DNA from: DASSBG01 sp963800395
GTDB lineage: Bacteria; Pseudomonadota; Gammaproteobacteria; Xanthomonadales; Rhodanobacteraceae
Direction of reading: 5' to 3'
Length of the DNA: 64,000 nt
NCBI GenBank assembly: GCA_963800395.1
Contig: CAWDBD010000028.1
Coordinates: 248,001-312,000, forward strand
Positions within the stretch are counted from its first letter, which is position 1; each line of letters starts with the position of its first letter. Positions 46,121-54,968 of this stretch are shown here, one piece after another. The notes under the pieces were generated by a model. That model saw only the letters and a list, made by a program, of their open reading frames with translations. It ran no database searches and had not been told where the DNA came from. Both the position numbers and the translations under genes were made by a program.

Positions 46121-47362
46121 ATGCGCGCGGCCCGAGTCGCCTTTGTCATCGCATCCGCATTTTTTCTGTTCGAGTTCGTCTGCCGGGTCGAGCCCGGCCT
46201 GGCGACGAAATCCATCAGCAGCTACCGTCATCTGTCCGCAGGTGGTTTCGGCACTCTGTCCAGCCTATTCTTCTGGGTCTATGCACCCATGCAGATCGTG
46301 GTCGGCGTGCTGCTGGACCGATACGGCGCACGGCGTTTCGTTATCCTCGGCCCCTTGCTGTGCGGCCTTGGTGTATTGCTGTTCACGCTCGGCGGCAATC
46401 TTGCATGGGCTGGTATCGGTCGCGCCCTGACCGGCTTCGGCGCCGCGTTCGCCTTCGTCGCCGCACTCTGGGAGGTCAACCACTGGTTCTCGCCCGGCCG
46501 CTTCGCCGTGCTCTCGGGCGGGGTGAATGCCATCGGCATGCTGGGTACGGCGATGGGTGGCATGCTGCTTGCCGGGTTGATCGAGCACCATGGCTGGCAA
46601 CCGGTATTCATCGGCACCGCCGCAACCGGGCTGCTGATTGCGTTGGCCGCAGTGCTGTGGCTGCGTGAGCCTTCCTTTCCCGCCGAGAACGACAGCCGCA
46701 GCGCCATCGCGCATGTGCGTGGCAACCTTGTCGCCGTCGCCACCAGCGGTCGGGTCTGGATCATCGCCGTGATCGGCATGCTGTTCTACATGCCGGTCAA
46801 TGTCTATGGTGGTTTGTGGGGCACTTCCGAACTGATCACGGACCACCATCTGTCCGGCATCGCTGCGCAAACCGCCATCGCCATGATCTTCTGCGGCATG
46901 GCGGCAGGCAGCATCGCCGGCGGCTGGCTGTCCGACCGCCTGGGTCATCGCAAGTTTCTTGTATTCGGCGGCGCCCTGATGTGCGCACTGGCCTATGCCA
47001 CGGCCATTTATACCCGACCGTCGGCACTGATCGAGGCTTCGCTGTTGTTCGCCGCCGGGCTGTTCGGTGGACTGCAGATGCTTGTCTTCGCCATGGCCAA
47101 GGAGTCGATGGCCAACGCAATGGCGGGCACCGTGCTCGCTTTCGTCAACATGCTCGGCATCGCTGGCGCACTGATATTCCAGCCCCTGCTCGGCTTTCTC
47201 GTGGATTTGAGCGGTGGCCACTTTGCACTTGCCATGACTACCGTACCGGGCACCGTCGCGCTCGCCGCCCTCATCGTCCTGGCGCTACCCGAATATCGCC
47301 ACCCGGACCACCTGCCCGAGAGCCAGCCGAGTGGACTGCGCGATCAACCAGAAGCTGGATGA
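46121..47362 (+). CDS. MFS transporter
   Basis: A 413-aa, 12-segment major facilitator carrier. Loop 2-3 DRYGARRFVI carries the DRxGxRR motif; loop 8-9 SDRLGHRKFLVF carries the mirror copy. The N-terminus FFLFEFVCRVEPGLATKSI is like that of bacterial MFS proteins annotated as hexuronate/organic-anion carriers, including the ExuT-like class. Substrate unknown. ATG 46121 is preferred over 46097 because of the hydrophobic start; no clear Shine-Dalgarno. It lies 60 bases after the porin gene on the same strand, so it may share its transcript. Confidence 0.87.
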   Translation: MRAARVAFVIASAFFLFEFVCRVEPGLATKSISSYRHLSAGGFGTLSSLFFWVYAPMQIVVGVLLDRYGARRFVILGPLLCGLGVLLFTLGGNLAWAGIGRALTGFGAAFAFVAALWEVNHWFSPGRFAVLSGGVNAIGMLGTAMGGMLLAGLIEHHGWQPVFIGTAATGLLIALAAVLWLREPSFPAENDSRSAIAHVRGNLVAVATSGRVWIIAVIGMLFYMPVNVYGGLWGTSELITDHHLSGIAAQTAIAMIFCGMAAGSIAGGWLSDRLGHRKFLVFGGALMCALAYATAIYTRPSALIEASLLFAAGLFGGLQMLVFAMAKESMANAMAGTVLAFVNMLGIAGALIFQPLLGFLVDLSGGHFALAMTTVPGTVALAALIVLALPEYRHPDHLPESQPSGLRDQPEAG

Positions 47363-47413
47363 GACTTCACCGGCCCGAGGCTGAAAGCTGCCGCCCTTCC
47401 GATCTGGCGCGCA

Positions 47414-48013
47414 TCAGCCCTGCACAAAATCCAGTTCATTGTGAATCAGCACGATGCATTGCGACGCAAACAGCATCCTGGATCCAAGCGAGATCTTTTC
47501 CGCGCCCAGGCGTTTCAAGGTATTGAAACTCTTCTTCGGCATCGGGATATGGTCGGTCAGCAAAAAACAGGGGTTGTCGGGAAATGCCTTGCCGCGCATG
47601 GGCACGCCTTTCTTGTCCATCACATACAAGGGATGGTCCTCAGCCAGTTCCTGTACCAGCTTCTCGAAACTTGTGGTGCGTACCGTGATGCCCGCCTCGA
47701 CAGACCGGCTTTCATCCTTGCCCATGCCCACCGAAATATCCAGCGCGCGGGCGATCTTGTCCAACCAGACCTGTTCGTGGAAGCCGCCGGGAATCTGCAC
47801 CTCATTCGAGTTGAAGCTGATCGTGCGCGAGTAGTCCGGACTGCGTTCCAGCACCAGGTACACGACCACATCCGGACGATGCGACTGTGCCAGAAAAATG
47901 GCGTTCATCAGTGTATGGGCAAGAATCTCGGGATGAGCCTCGTTGCCGACCGCAGCCAGAAAAGCCTGCCTTTCGATCGGCGCTGTCCGGGCTCTGAGCA
48001 CAAAAAGACGCAT
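47414..48013 (-). CDS. trmY: TrmY-like tRNA pseudouridine N1-methyltransferase
   Basis: A 199-aa SPOUT-class methyltransferase of the TrmY family (COG1901/DUF358). In archaea TrmY makes N1-methylpseudouridine at tRNA position 54. Here the opening MRLFVLRARTAP, VVVYLVLERSPDYSRTI, FHEQVWLDKIARAL, CFLLTDHIPMPKKS and the knotted C-terminal AdoMet region LGAEKISLGSRMLFASQ (with NEL end) match the gammaproteobacterial branch, known mainly from Vibrio and relatives. The bacterial target is not established, because most bacterial tRNAs have ribothymidine at 54. ATG 48013. Convergent with the MFS gene. Confidence 0.88.
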   Translation of the reverse strand: MRLFVLRARTAPIERQAFLAAVGNEAHPEILAHTLMNAIFLAQSHRPDVVVYLVLERSPDYSRTISFNSNEVQIPGGFHEQVWLDKIARALDISVGMGKDESRSVEAGITVRTTSFEKLVQELAEDHPLYVMDKKGVPMRGKAFPDNPCFLLTDHIPMPKKSFNTLKRLGAEKISLGSRMLFASQCIVLIHNELDFVQG

Positions 48014-48185
48014 TACGGTTGATCCTCAAGCCAGGCGGTCACGGCCCATGAAACGCAGCGAAACCGAAGATGAAATCCGGCACAGGCGCTCACTATAGCG
48101 CCTGCCCCCTCAAGGCAGGATGTCGGCCACGACAGCAACAACCGGATCGGCGCCCCGGGCATATTGCCGAGGTGGTGCTGGCCCA

Positions 48186-48746
48186 TCAGGCGCCGCTCTG
48201 GTCGGCTCGGGACGGGAGATCGCGCATGGCCTCCTTCCATGGCGGGCGTTTCCATTCGGGATGCCTTGTCCAGATCGCCCTGAGTGCGCTGATCCACCTT
48301 CGATATGCCGATATGGAGGGAATGGCCGGCGTGTGACTCAGTTCGAAGTGGATGCCTGTGACCGGATCATTGAAGAACACCGCGTAATACCCGGGCGTAT
48401 AGCTTGGATACTCCGCTGGCGCATCGGTTACCACCGCATCACTTTTCAACAGGAAGTCCTTGTAGAAGGCATCGACCTCGCGCCGGCTCTTTGCCCACAG
48501 GGCAATGTGATGAATGCCGGTGGCGTGCTCCTTCGGATGCAGCTTGCCCCCGGAGGTGGCGGGCTGAATGCCGATGTAGCTGTGAAAAAACGGAAACCTC
48601 GCCATGTAGTAGGTTGAACGATAGCCGATATCGAGCGTCCAGAAGCTCTTGTAGCCAAGCCAGCCAAACATCCTGTCGAAGAACTCGATCGACTTGTCGT
48701 AGTCCAGCACTGAAAACTCGACGTGGTGTACGCCTTTCCATCTCAT
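48186..48746 (-). CDS. VOC family (glyoxalase/dioxygenase fold) protein
   Basis: A 186-aa protein with one vicinal-oxygen-chelate unit: GVHHVEFSVLDYDKSIEFFDRM (first metal His), then GIHHIALWAKSRREVDAFY (second His) and VTGIHFELSHTP (Glu). This places the expected His-His-Glu metal site. Function could be glyoxalase, fosfomycin-like or unknown. The start is ATG 48746; further upstream the frame is not supported. No operon partner is evident: the neighbour TrmY is on the same strand but 172 bases away. Confidence 0.85.
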   Translation of the reverse strand: MRWKGVHHVEFSVLDYDKSIEFFDRMFGWLGYKSFWTLDIGYRSTYYMARFPFFHSYIGIQPATSGGKLHPKEHATGIHHIALWAKSRREVDAFYKDFLLKSDAVVTDAPAEYPSYTPGYYAVFFNDPVTGIHFELSHTPAIPSISAYRRWISALRAIWTRHPEWKRPPWKEAMRDLPSRADQSGA

Positions 48747-49052
48747 TTCATGGCATCCAGGTGTTGATGACAGACCTCGGCACTTCCCGAGAGGAGCCCG
48801 CCAGAAGCGTCGTGCAGACACTTCCAGGCCGTTTTGCAGTCTGGAAAGGGCCCCATCAGAAACAAACTCTGCTGCTGCCAGCAGCATGATCCATGCACAC
48901 CATGGCGTGTACCTTGCCCCATCCGGAAAGAAACCTCAACACCATTTCCTGAGCTGTTTCCTCCACTTTTCAGGCTGGTGGCAGAAACTCGAGTTCGCCG
49001 TTGACCCCACTCTGGTCTAGACTGGCCACGGATCAACAAAAGAAGCCCAGGC
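48747..49052. other. 306-base divergent region, no gene
   Basis: Lies between the VOC gene (-) and the GGDEF-EAL gene (+). A short stem TGCTGC...GCAGCA lies near 48870. No promoter can be assigned with confidence. Confidence 0.4.
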
Positions 49053-51722
49053 ATGAAGACGCAGCCGCCAATCCGGTCGGCCGGCGACACGGTCGGAGCA
49101 GATAATCCGGGTGTGGTCGGACGCGGAGACATTGAGGCCCGGATTCGTGATCTGGAGGCGGAACTTGCGCGCTTGAAACATGCTGCGGCAGCTGATCCCG
49201 ACAGTCCTGTTCCGCCTGGCGAAAAGCTGACTTCCGTCAAGGTACCTCCACAGTTCGAACAGCCGTTCCTGAGCGCCCAGCAATATGTAGCCCGATACTT
49301 TTCTGATCGCGTCGATCAGCCGGAAACGGCCACCATTTCCATCGCCGGAGAACGCTACGTGCTCTTGCGGGCAGCATCGCTGTCCGTGGAGTTCGTCGAG
49401 ATGGTGATGCGCCTTTACAAGAACGAGGGTGCCGAAGAGGCGCGCACGGTAGCCAACAACCTCCTGTTCGACCTGGCGCATGCCATCGGCAAGGCGGACG
49501 CAAGAAGCTTCCAGCAGAAAATGTCAGTCAAGGAACCCATCGACAACCTGGCGGCAGGCCCCGTCCACTTTGCGTATTCGGGCTGGGCCTTTGTGGACAT
49601 TTCCGCCGAGTCCAGTCCGACACCGGATGACAACTACTTCCTGTTATACGACCATCCGTTCTCCTTCGAATCCCATTCCTGGCTCGCCAAGGACAAGCGT
49701 AGCGACGTGCCCGTATGCATCATGAACGCGGGCTACTCCTCGGGCTGGTGCGAAGAGAGTTTCGGCCTGCCGCTGGTATCGGTGGAGATCGAATGCCTTG
49801 CTGCCGGCGACGAGCACTGTCGCTTCATCATGGCGCCGCCCTCGCGCATCGATGAGCATCTGGCGCGATACGCCCATCAGCATCCCGTAGCAAAGCCGGG
49901 CGTGCGAGGCGGTGCCGGGACGGTACCGGAATTCTTCCAGCGCAAACGGCTGGAGGATGAGTTGCGCGCAGCAAATGAGCGCCTCGAACAACGGGTGCGC
50001 AACCGTACACGTGAACTGGAAAGCGCGAACGAACAGCTGCGGCTGCTCGAATCGGCAGTCGAAAATGCCGCGGAAGGCTTTGTCATCATGGAGTACACCG
50101 CGCAGCAGGATCCGCTGCAGATCATCTTCGTGAACCGCGGGTTTTCCCGCATAACCGGGCGCGAGGCAGAGGATGTGATTGGTCACTCACTGGATTGCCT
50201 GCAAATTTCCGGAGACTCGGGGTCGGTCATGGAATCGCTGATTGCAAGCGTCCGCAAGAGCGAGTCTTTCAAGGTGGAAGTCACGGCCAGGCGACCGGAC
50301 GGAACCGACTATGCCCTGGAAATGCATGCCATGCCGGTGCCAGGTGGTAGCCGGGAGGCTCCATCGCACTGGATCGCCATACTGCGTGACGTGAGCGACC
50401 GCAAGGCGCACTTCGACGCGTTGCAGTACCAGGCATTGCATGACGCACTGACCGGTTTGCCGAACCGAGCAATGCTGCTCGACCGGCTCGAGCATGCCAT
50501 CGCCAATACGCAGCGCAAAGGTGATTCATTTGCCTTGTTGTTTCTTGACCTGGACGGCTTCAAGGAAATCAACGACACCTTCGGTCACTACATGGGGGAC
50601 ATTCTGCTTTCCAAGGTCGGCGAACGGCTGCGCACACACCTGCGCGCCACCGATACCATTGCGCGGCTGGGCGGTGACGAGTTTGCCATCGTCTTGACCG
50701 AACTTGACCAGATGCACTCAGGAGAAAGTCAGGGGGCGCAACTCCTTGCCGCTCTGAAACAGCCTTTCATGATCGAAGGGCATGAGCTGGTGGTGGATGG
50801 GAGTATCGGGGTCGTACATTGTCCGCAACAAGGCAAAGATCCCACAACACTGATGCGACGCGCCGACGTGGCCATGTATGCCGCCAAGACAAGTGGTGCC
50901 GGCATTCTGACATATAGCGCCGAGCAGGATAAGCATACTCCTGAGCGTATCCATCTGGTTGCCGAGCTGCGCAACAGCATTGCCGAGCAGCGTCTTGTCT
51001 TGCACTACCAGCCGGAAATCGATCTTGCCAGCGGCCATGTGGCGCGTGTCGAGGCACTGCTGAGGTGGAACCATCCAGACGGCCGCTTGCTGATGCCTGA
51101 CCAGTTCCTGCCGCTGGTGGAGTCAAGCGATGTCATTGATCGCATTTCCCGCTGGGTACTGAACAGGGCAATGAACGACTGTCGCGCGTGGCATGACTCG
51201 GGTATCGAAATGGGCGTCTCGGTCAATATTTCACCCCGCAATCTGCGCGACAGTCATTTGCCGGAGTTCATCCTGCATACGCTGAAAGAACTCGGCCTGG
51301 CGCCAGAGCACCTGACACTTGAAATCACGGAAAGCGGCATCCTCAGTGATGCGCTTATCGCTACAGGTATCCTCAAGAGGCTGCGGGAGATCGGCATAGG
51401 GCTTTCAATCGATGACTTCGGCACGGGTTACTCTTCACTGATGCACCTGAAGCATCTGCCGTTCACGGAACTGAAAATCGACCGCTCATTCACCAGCGAC
51501 ATGCTGTCCAACGAGCATGACGCCGCCATCGTGCGCTCCACCGTGCGCCTGGGGCATGAACTGGGGTGCTCCATTGTTGCCGAGGGCGTGGAAGTACGCG
51601 AAGTGCTGACGCGGCTGCAGGAATTCGACTGCGACTTCGCCCAGGGGTATTACATCAGCCCGCCGCTGGAGCTTGAGGCCATGTACAACTGGCTCAAGGA
51701 TCGGCCGGCGTTATTCCGCTGA
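49053..51722 (+). CDS. XylR_N/V4R sensor with PAS, GGDEF and EAL domains
   Basis: An 889-aa cytoplasmic c-di-GMP protein. Order: a short coiled-coil start, XylR_N/V4R sensor region (about 60-275) as in aromatic-compound regulators (VHFAYSGWAFVDISAESSP, GYSSGWCEESFGLPLVSVE, IECLAAGDEHCRF), coiled coil (about 300-335), PAS (340-460, GREAEDVIGHSLD), GGDEF (about 470-635; intact GGDEF and an RATD I-site five residues before it) and EAL (about 645-885; EALLRW, EITES, DDFGTGYSS, AEGVEV). Both catalytic motifs look intact, so it may make and degrade c-di-GMP, with the sensor biasing the balance. The V4R ligand is unknown. Probably controls motility or biofilm. Stand-alone gene. Confidence 0.93.
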   Translation: MKTQPPIRSAGDTVGADNPGVVGRGDIEARIRDLEAELARLKHAAAADPDSPVPPGEKLTSVKVPPQFEQPFLSAQQYVARYFSDRVDQPETATISIAGERYVLLRAASLSVEFVEMVMRLYKNEGAEEARTVANNLLFDLAHAIGKADARSFQQKMSVKEPIDNLAAGPVHFAYSGWAFVDISAESSPTPDDNYFLLYDHPFSFESHSWLAKDKRSDVPVCIMNAGYSSGWCEESFGLPLVSVEIECLAAGDEHCRFIMAPPSRIDEHLARYAHQHPVAKPGVRGGAGTVPEFFQRKRLEDELRAANERLEQRVRNRTRELESANEQLRLLESAVENAAEGFVIMEYTAQQDPLQIIFVNRGFSRITGREAEDVIGHSLDCLQISGDSGSVMESLIASVRKSESFKVEVTARRPDGTDYALEMHAMPVPGGSREAPSHWIAILRDVSDRKAHFDALQYQALHDALTGLPNRAMLLDRLEHAIANTQRKGDSFALLFLDLDGFKEINDTFGHYMGDILLSKVGERLRTHLRATDTIARLGGDEFAIVLTELDQMHSGESQGAQLLAALKQPFMIEGHELVVDGSIGVVHCPQQGKDPTTLMRRADVAMYAAKTSGAGILTYSAEQDKHTPERIHLVAELRNSIAEQRLVLHYQPEIDLASGHVARVEALLRWNHPDGRLLMPDQFLPLVESSDVIDRISRWVLNRAMNDCRAWHDSGIEMGVSVNISPRNLRDSHLPEFILHTLKELGLAPEHLTLEITESGILSDALIATGILKRLREIGIGLSIDDFGTGYSSLMHLKHLPFTELKIDRSFTSDMLSNEHDAAIVRSTVRLGHELGCSIVAEGVEVREVLTRLQEFDCDFAQGYYISPPLELEAMYNWLKDRPALFR

Positions 51723-51826
51723 GCAACCGCACTGTTCTCCGCACGAAACGGAGAGAGTGGCATCAATCAGCGATACCTTGTGCCGGCTACGCCTGCGCAC
51801 TGCTCGGTCGCGAAAGCCACGTTGCC
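51723..51826. other. non-coding region with a small stem and a short repeat
   Basis: TCTCCG (loop CACGAAA) CGGAGA at 51736-51754 may terminate the GGDEF-EAL transcript. A 38-base repeat (51784-51821) follows just before the 290-bp element. No gene; total gap to 52114 is 392 bases. Confidence 0.5.
51784..51821. repeat. 38-bp dispersed repeat, copy A
   Basis: GGCTACGCCTGCGCACTGCT then CGGTCGCGAAAGCCACG. The same 38 bases recur at 54878-54915. It is one arm of the hairpin that is complete at copy B. It sits six bases from the end of the 290-bp element. Confidence 0.8.
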
Positions 51827-52116
51827 AGGGACCCTCTTATCAACCCTGAGCAGGTGTCACCCATGGTGTCTGTTCGCAAGTCAAGGCGCACTGGCGCAGG
51901 CAGGCTGGTGGCCTGTCAAGTCAGTGCAACGCAGGATTGTGGACAGACACCATGGGCCCAACTCGTTGATTCTGAATGCCTGGGTGACGCCCAGAAAGCC
52001 CGCATCCCGCGCCACGCGGCTTGTCCAGGCAGCCCAGCCTGCACGGCGCCGCGCGACACGAACTGCGGACTTTCTGGACGTCATGCCACCTACTCAGGGT
52101 TGATAAGAGGGTCCCT
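51827..52116. mobile_element. structured 290-bp repeat, MITE-like, copy 2 (inverted)
   Basis: Reverse-complement copy of 24722-25009, about six internal differences over some 235 bases. Ends are AGGGACCCTCTTATCAACCC and GGGTTGATAAGAGGGTCCCT, a perfect 24-base inverted repeat. The inner hairpin arms are conserved. The left end is six bases from a 38-base dispersed repeat, and the right end overlaps the stop codon of the next gene. No clear target duplication. Confidence 0.8.
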
Positions 52117-53419
52117 AGTACGGGCACGGACCATCCGTTGGCTCGAACCCACCACGAAAAACACGCATCGGTCGCGCGTATACCTGGCCGTACGCCTGAA
52201 AGCTGCCGGCGACACCGTTGCCATCCCAGGTCACCATGATTTCACCTCCGGGGGCAACAGCAATACCCGCCCTGCGCTGAGAATCGGCCAACGTGCTGTT
52301 CACGCGCGCCAGGGTGGCCTGGCCGTCGCCGAACTCATCGAAGCGGCGCAGGAACACACCGGTGCTGTCGCCGGGTCCGCTGCCGTGCGATGCCACCACA
52401 AAGCCGCCATCGGGCATCATCGCCACCACCGGGGCAAACTGGGAATCACTGGCTTCCGAACTGACCTCGATTTCATCACCCACCGGCAAGTGATTCCTGT
52501 CGAAGCGTTGCGCATAAACAACCGAATTGCCGCTGCTGCCGTACCCGTGCCAGACCACCACAAAGCGTCCATTCTCCGCCATGGCGATATCCGGCGTGTC
52601 CTGTGTTCCCGTGGTGGTGCTGTTGACCCGCACCTCACCGCCCTGTGGAAGGCCCGATGCATCGAATGCGCGCATGAATATGCCCTGGTCGTCAGTCGGA
52701 CCGTAGCCGCGCCATACCACCACATAGCCGCTGCCAAGGCGCGAGGCCACACGCGGCTGGAACTGACCGTTAGCGGTGGTGGTATTGACCAGCGACTCGG
52801 TTCCGGCGGGCATTCCGCTGGACAGGAACTGGCGCTGGAACACGCCGACACTGTCGCCGGTTCCATTGCCCGACCAGACGGCGACAAAATTGTCGAAGCC
52901 GGTCTCGGCCAGACCGGCATAACCCTGCTGGCCAGAAAAGTTGACTGCTGCGGGCTGGTAGTCGGTAGCTGGCGTGCCATCGGACAGGTACTGACGCGTG
53001 ACCATCCCCTCATGCGAGGCATAGCTGCCAGGTCCGGTCTCGGTCCAGAAATAGCCTGTCCACAGTGCCTGGAAGCCGTGGTTCTGACGGCTCACCAGGG
53101 CCGGCCGCTCGTAGATCTGATACGCCCGACCACCGGGCGCATCCATCAGGTCCATGTCCGCGCCAGTCGGCGTGCCCTGTACCGAGAAATGCCGACCATG
53201 CAATACCGGAACGTTCTCTGCCGTTATCCATGCGGCCAGAAACCCACCCGACTTTTCAGCTACCACTGTGCTGGCGCGGTGGTCGGTGCCGCCCGCGGCA
53301 TTGATCAGGAACTCGCTTCCGACCGGCAGCGGTTGTTCAGGCACACATGCATCCTGTGCCAAAGCCTGCCCGCACAGACACATGCTCAGCCAGAAAGCCA
53401 ATGAAAGCTTGTGCATCAC
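52115..53419 (-). CDS. exported repeat protein (beta-propeller-like) with GGFE tail
   Basis: A 434-aa exported protein: signal peptide (cleavage near ALAQ-DAC), then about five repeats of roughly 57 residues with the pattern VNSTT...Q..P.IAM...G.FVVVWHGYG...V..RRFD..G. Such beta-rich repeats usually build a propeller. The tail VFRGGFEP followed by a short Cys-Pro-Tyr end is like the GFE-type C-terminal motifs found on many exported proteins of Lysobacterales. The function is unknown; surface or adhesion is possible. Its TAG stop overlaps the end of the repeat element (two of three bases are element sequence), so the original end may have been changed. ATG 53416 is an alternative start. Confidence 0.78.
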   Translation of the reverse strand: MMHKLSLAFWLSMCLCGQALAQDACVPEQPLPVGSEFLINAAGGTDHRASTVVAEKSGGFLAAWITAENVPVLHGRHFSVQGTPTGADMDLMDAPGGRAYQIYERPALVSRQNHGFQALWTGYFWTETGPGSYASHEGMVTRQYLSDGTPATDYQPAAVNFSGQQGYAGLAETGFDNFVAVWSGNGTGDSVGVFQRQFLSSGMPAGTESLVNTTTANGQFQPRVASRLGSGYVVVWRGYGPTDDQGIFMRAFDASGLPQGGEVRVNSTTTGTQDTPDIAMAENGRFVVVWHGYGSSGNSVVYAQRFDRNHLPVGDEIEVSSEASDSQFAPVVAMMPDGGFVVASHGSGPGDSTGVFLRRFDEFGDGQATLARVNSTLADSQRRAGIAVAPGGEIMVTWDGNGVAGSFQAYGQVYARPMRVFRGGFEPTDGPCPY

Positions 53420-53595
53420 GTCGCATCCGGTAGTGGTGATCTACCCCAGTTACGTGAAACACCGCCCTCGCGTATCAGCCGCCCGGAACCCGAGCAGACG
53501 GGACCTGGCCGTGCCTGACAGCCCGCTCGAGCACAAACAGTCCGGTCGAGACCGGCAAGGCGCACTACCCCGACGGTCGCGTACGCCAGACGAAC

Positions 53596-54774
53596 CTATA
53601 CCACCTGCCCCGCCGCATGCCCGCTGGCCCATGCCCACTGGAAGTTGTAGCCCCCCAGCCAACCTGTGACGTCCACTACTTCGCCGATGAAATAGAGCCC
53701 CGGTACGCTTCTGGACTGCATGGTACGCGAGGAAAGCCCGTCCGTGTCGACACCACCCAGGGTGACTTCGGCGGTGCGGTACCCTTCGGTGCCGCTGGCG
53801 ATGAAAGGCCAATCGTTGAGCCGGGCGCCGACGTCGGCCAGTTCCTTCGGGCTGAACTGGCGCATCGGCCGGCTGTCCAGCCAGACCTCGCACAAGCGTT
53901 GCGCCAGACGTTTCGGAAGCAGCTCGGACAACACGTTCTTCAACTCCATGTCGGGTCGAGCGTGGCGCTGGGAGTGCAGCCAATCGCCGGCATCCGTGTC
54001 CGGCAGGAGGTTGACGTTGAGCTCGTCGCCCGGTTGCCAATAGGAAGATATCTGCAAAATGGCAGGTCCGCTCAAGCCACGATGAGTAAACAGCATGCCT
54101 GCACGAAAGGTCTGCGAGCCTGCGCGCGTCTCAACCTGCGGCAGCGCGACACCGGCCAGGTCCTGGTAGCGTTGCTGGTGCTTGCCACTGAGCGTCAGTG
54201 GCACCAGCCCGGCGCGTAACGGGCGCACGTCGTGGCCAAACTGTTTGGCGATGTCATATCCAAAACCGCTGGCGCCCATGCTGGGTATGGACAAGCCGCC
54301 ACTGGCGATGACCAGCGATTGTGCCTGCACGTCGCCCAAATCGGTGCGCGCGCTGAAGCCTGCATCGGTACGGAGCAAGGCGTGAACGCTGCAGCCGGTC
54401 TCCACACGCACGCCCGCCGCCGCGCATTCGTCCAGAAGCATGCGCACGATGAGCTTGGATGAAACATCGCAAAACAGCTGCCCCAGTTCCTTCTCGTGAT
54501 AGGCGATGCGGTGTTTTTCAACCAGGGCGATAAAGTCGGCCGGCGTATAGCGCGCCAGCGCCGACTTGGCAAAATGCGGGTTGGCGGAAAGGTAGTTGGC
54601 CGGGGTGACTCCGAGATTGGTGAAATTGCAGCGCCCGCCACCTGACATCAGGATCTTCTTGCCGACCTTGTTGGCGTGTTCGGCCACCAGCACACTGCGT
54701 CCGCGCTGCCCGGCCACAATGGCGCACATCAATCCGGCCGCGCCGCCACCGATAATCAGTACATCTACCGTCAT
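53596..54774 (-). CDS. HI0933/BaiN-like NAD(P)/FAD-dependent oxidoreductase
   Basis: A 392-aa flavoprotein of the HI0933 (BaiN) family: VDVLIIGGGAAGLMCAI (FAD-binding GxGxxG), GKKILMSGGGRCNFTN, LVIASGGLSIPSMGASGFGY, and the C-terminal GLYFIGEVVDVTGWLGGYN followed by a second FAD motif. Reductase on unknown substrates; some relatives reduce double bonds of steroid-like or bile-acid intermediates, others are uncharacterised. ATG 54774 follows GGTGAC; ATG 54789 is an alternative start. The frame upstream to 54894 is hairpin DNA. No operon partner. Confidence 0.9.
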   Translation of the reverse strand: MTVDVLIIGGGAAGLMCAIVAGQRGRSVLVAEHANKVGKKILMSGGGRCNFTNLGVTPANYLSANPHFAKSALARYTPADFIALVEKHRIAYHEKELGQLFCDVSSKLIVRMLLDECAAAGVRVETGCSVHALLRTDAGFSARTDLGDVQAQSLVIASGGLSIPSMGASGFGYDIAKQFGHDVRPLRAGLVPLTLSGKHQQRYQDLAGVALPQVETRAGSQTFRAGMLFTHRGLSGPAILQISSYWQPGDELNVNLLPDTDAGDWLHSQRHARPDMELKNVLSELLPKRLAQRLCEVWLDSRPMRQFSPKELADVGARLNDWPFIASGTEGYRTAEVTLGGVDTDGLSSRTMQSRSVPGLYFIGEVVDVTGWLGGYNFQWAWASGHAAGQVV

Positions 54775-54840
54775 GTCACCGGCACCCATGCTTCTTTTCC
54801 AATTGATTGCGACACTGCGCCGGCCCAACAACACGCCCGG

Positions 54841-54917
54841 CGCGGCTTTCGCCTGGTCGCAGTGCTCGCCGTAGTGTCGGCTACGCCTGCGCACTGCTCG
54901 GTCGCGAAAGCCACGCC
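54841..54917. repeat. imperfect long hairpin containing dispersed repeat copy B
   Basis: A left arm (CGCGGCTTTCGCCTGGTCGC then AGTGCTCGCCGTAG) pairs imperfectly with a right arm (CTACGCCTGCGCACTGCT then CGGTCGCGAAAGCCACG). The right arm is the same 38 bases as copy A at 51784. It looks like a REP-type palindromic element just 5' of the BaiN-like gene. No gene. Confidence 0.7.
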
Positions 54918-54968
54918 GGACATACCCTTGAACCGGCTCGCTATGAACGCTGATGAATAAGGCGGGCC

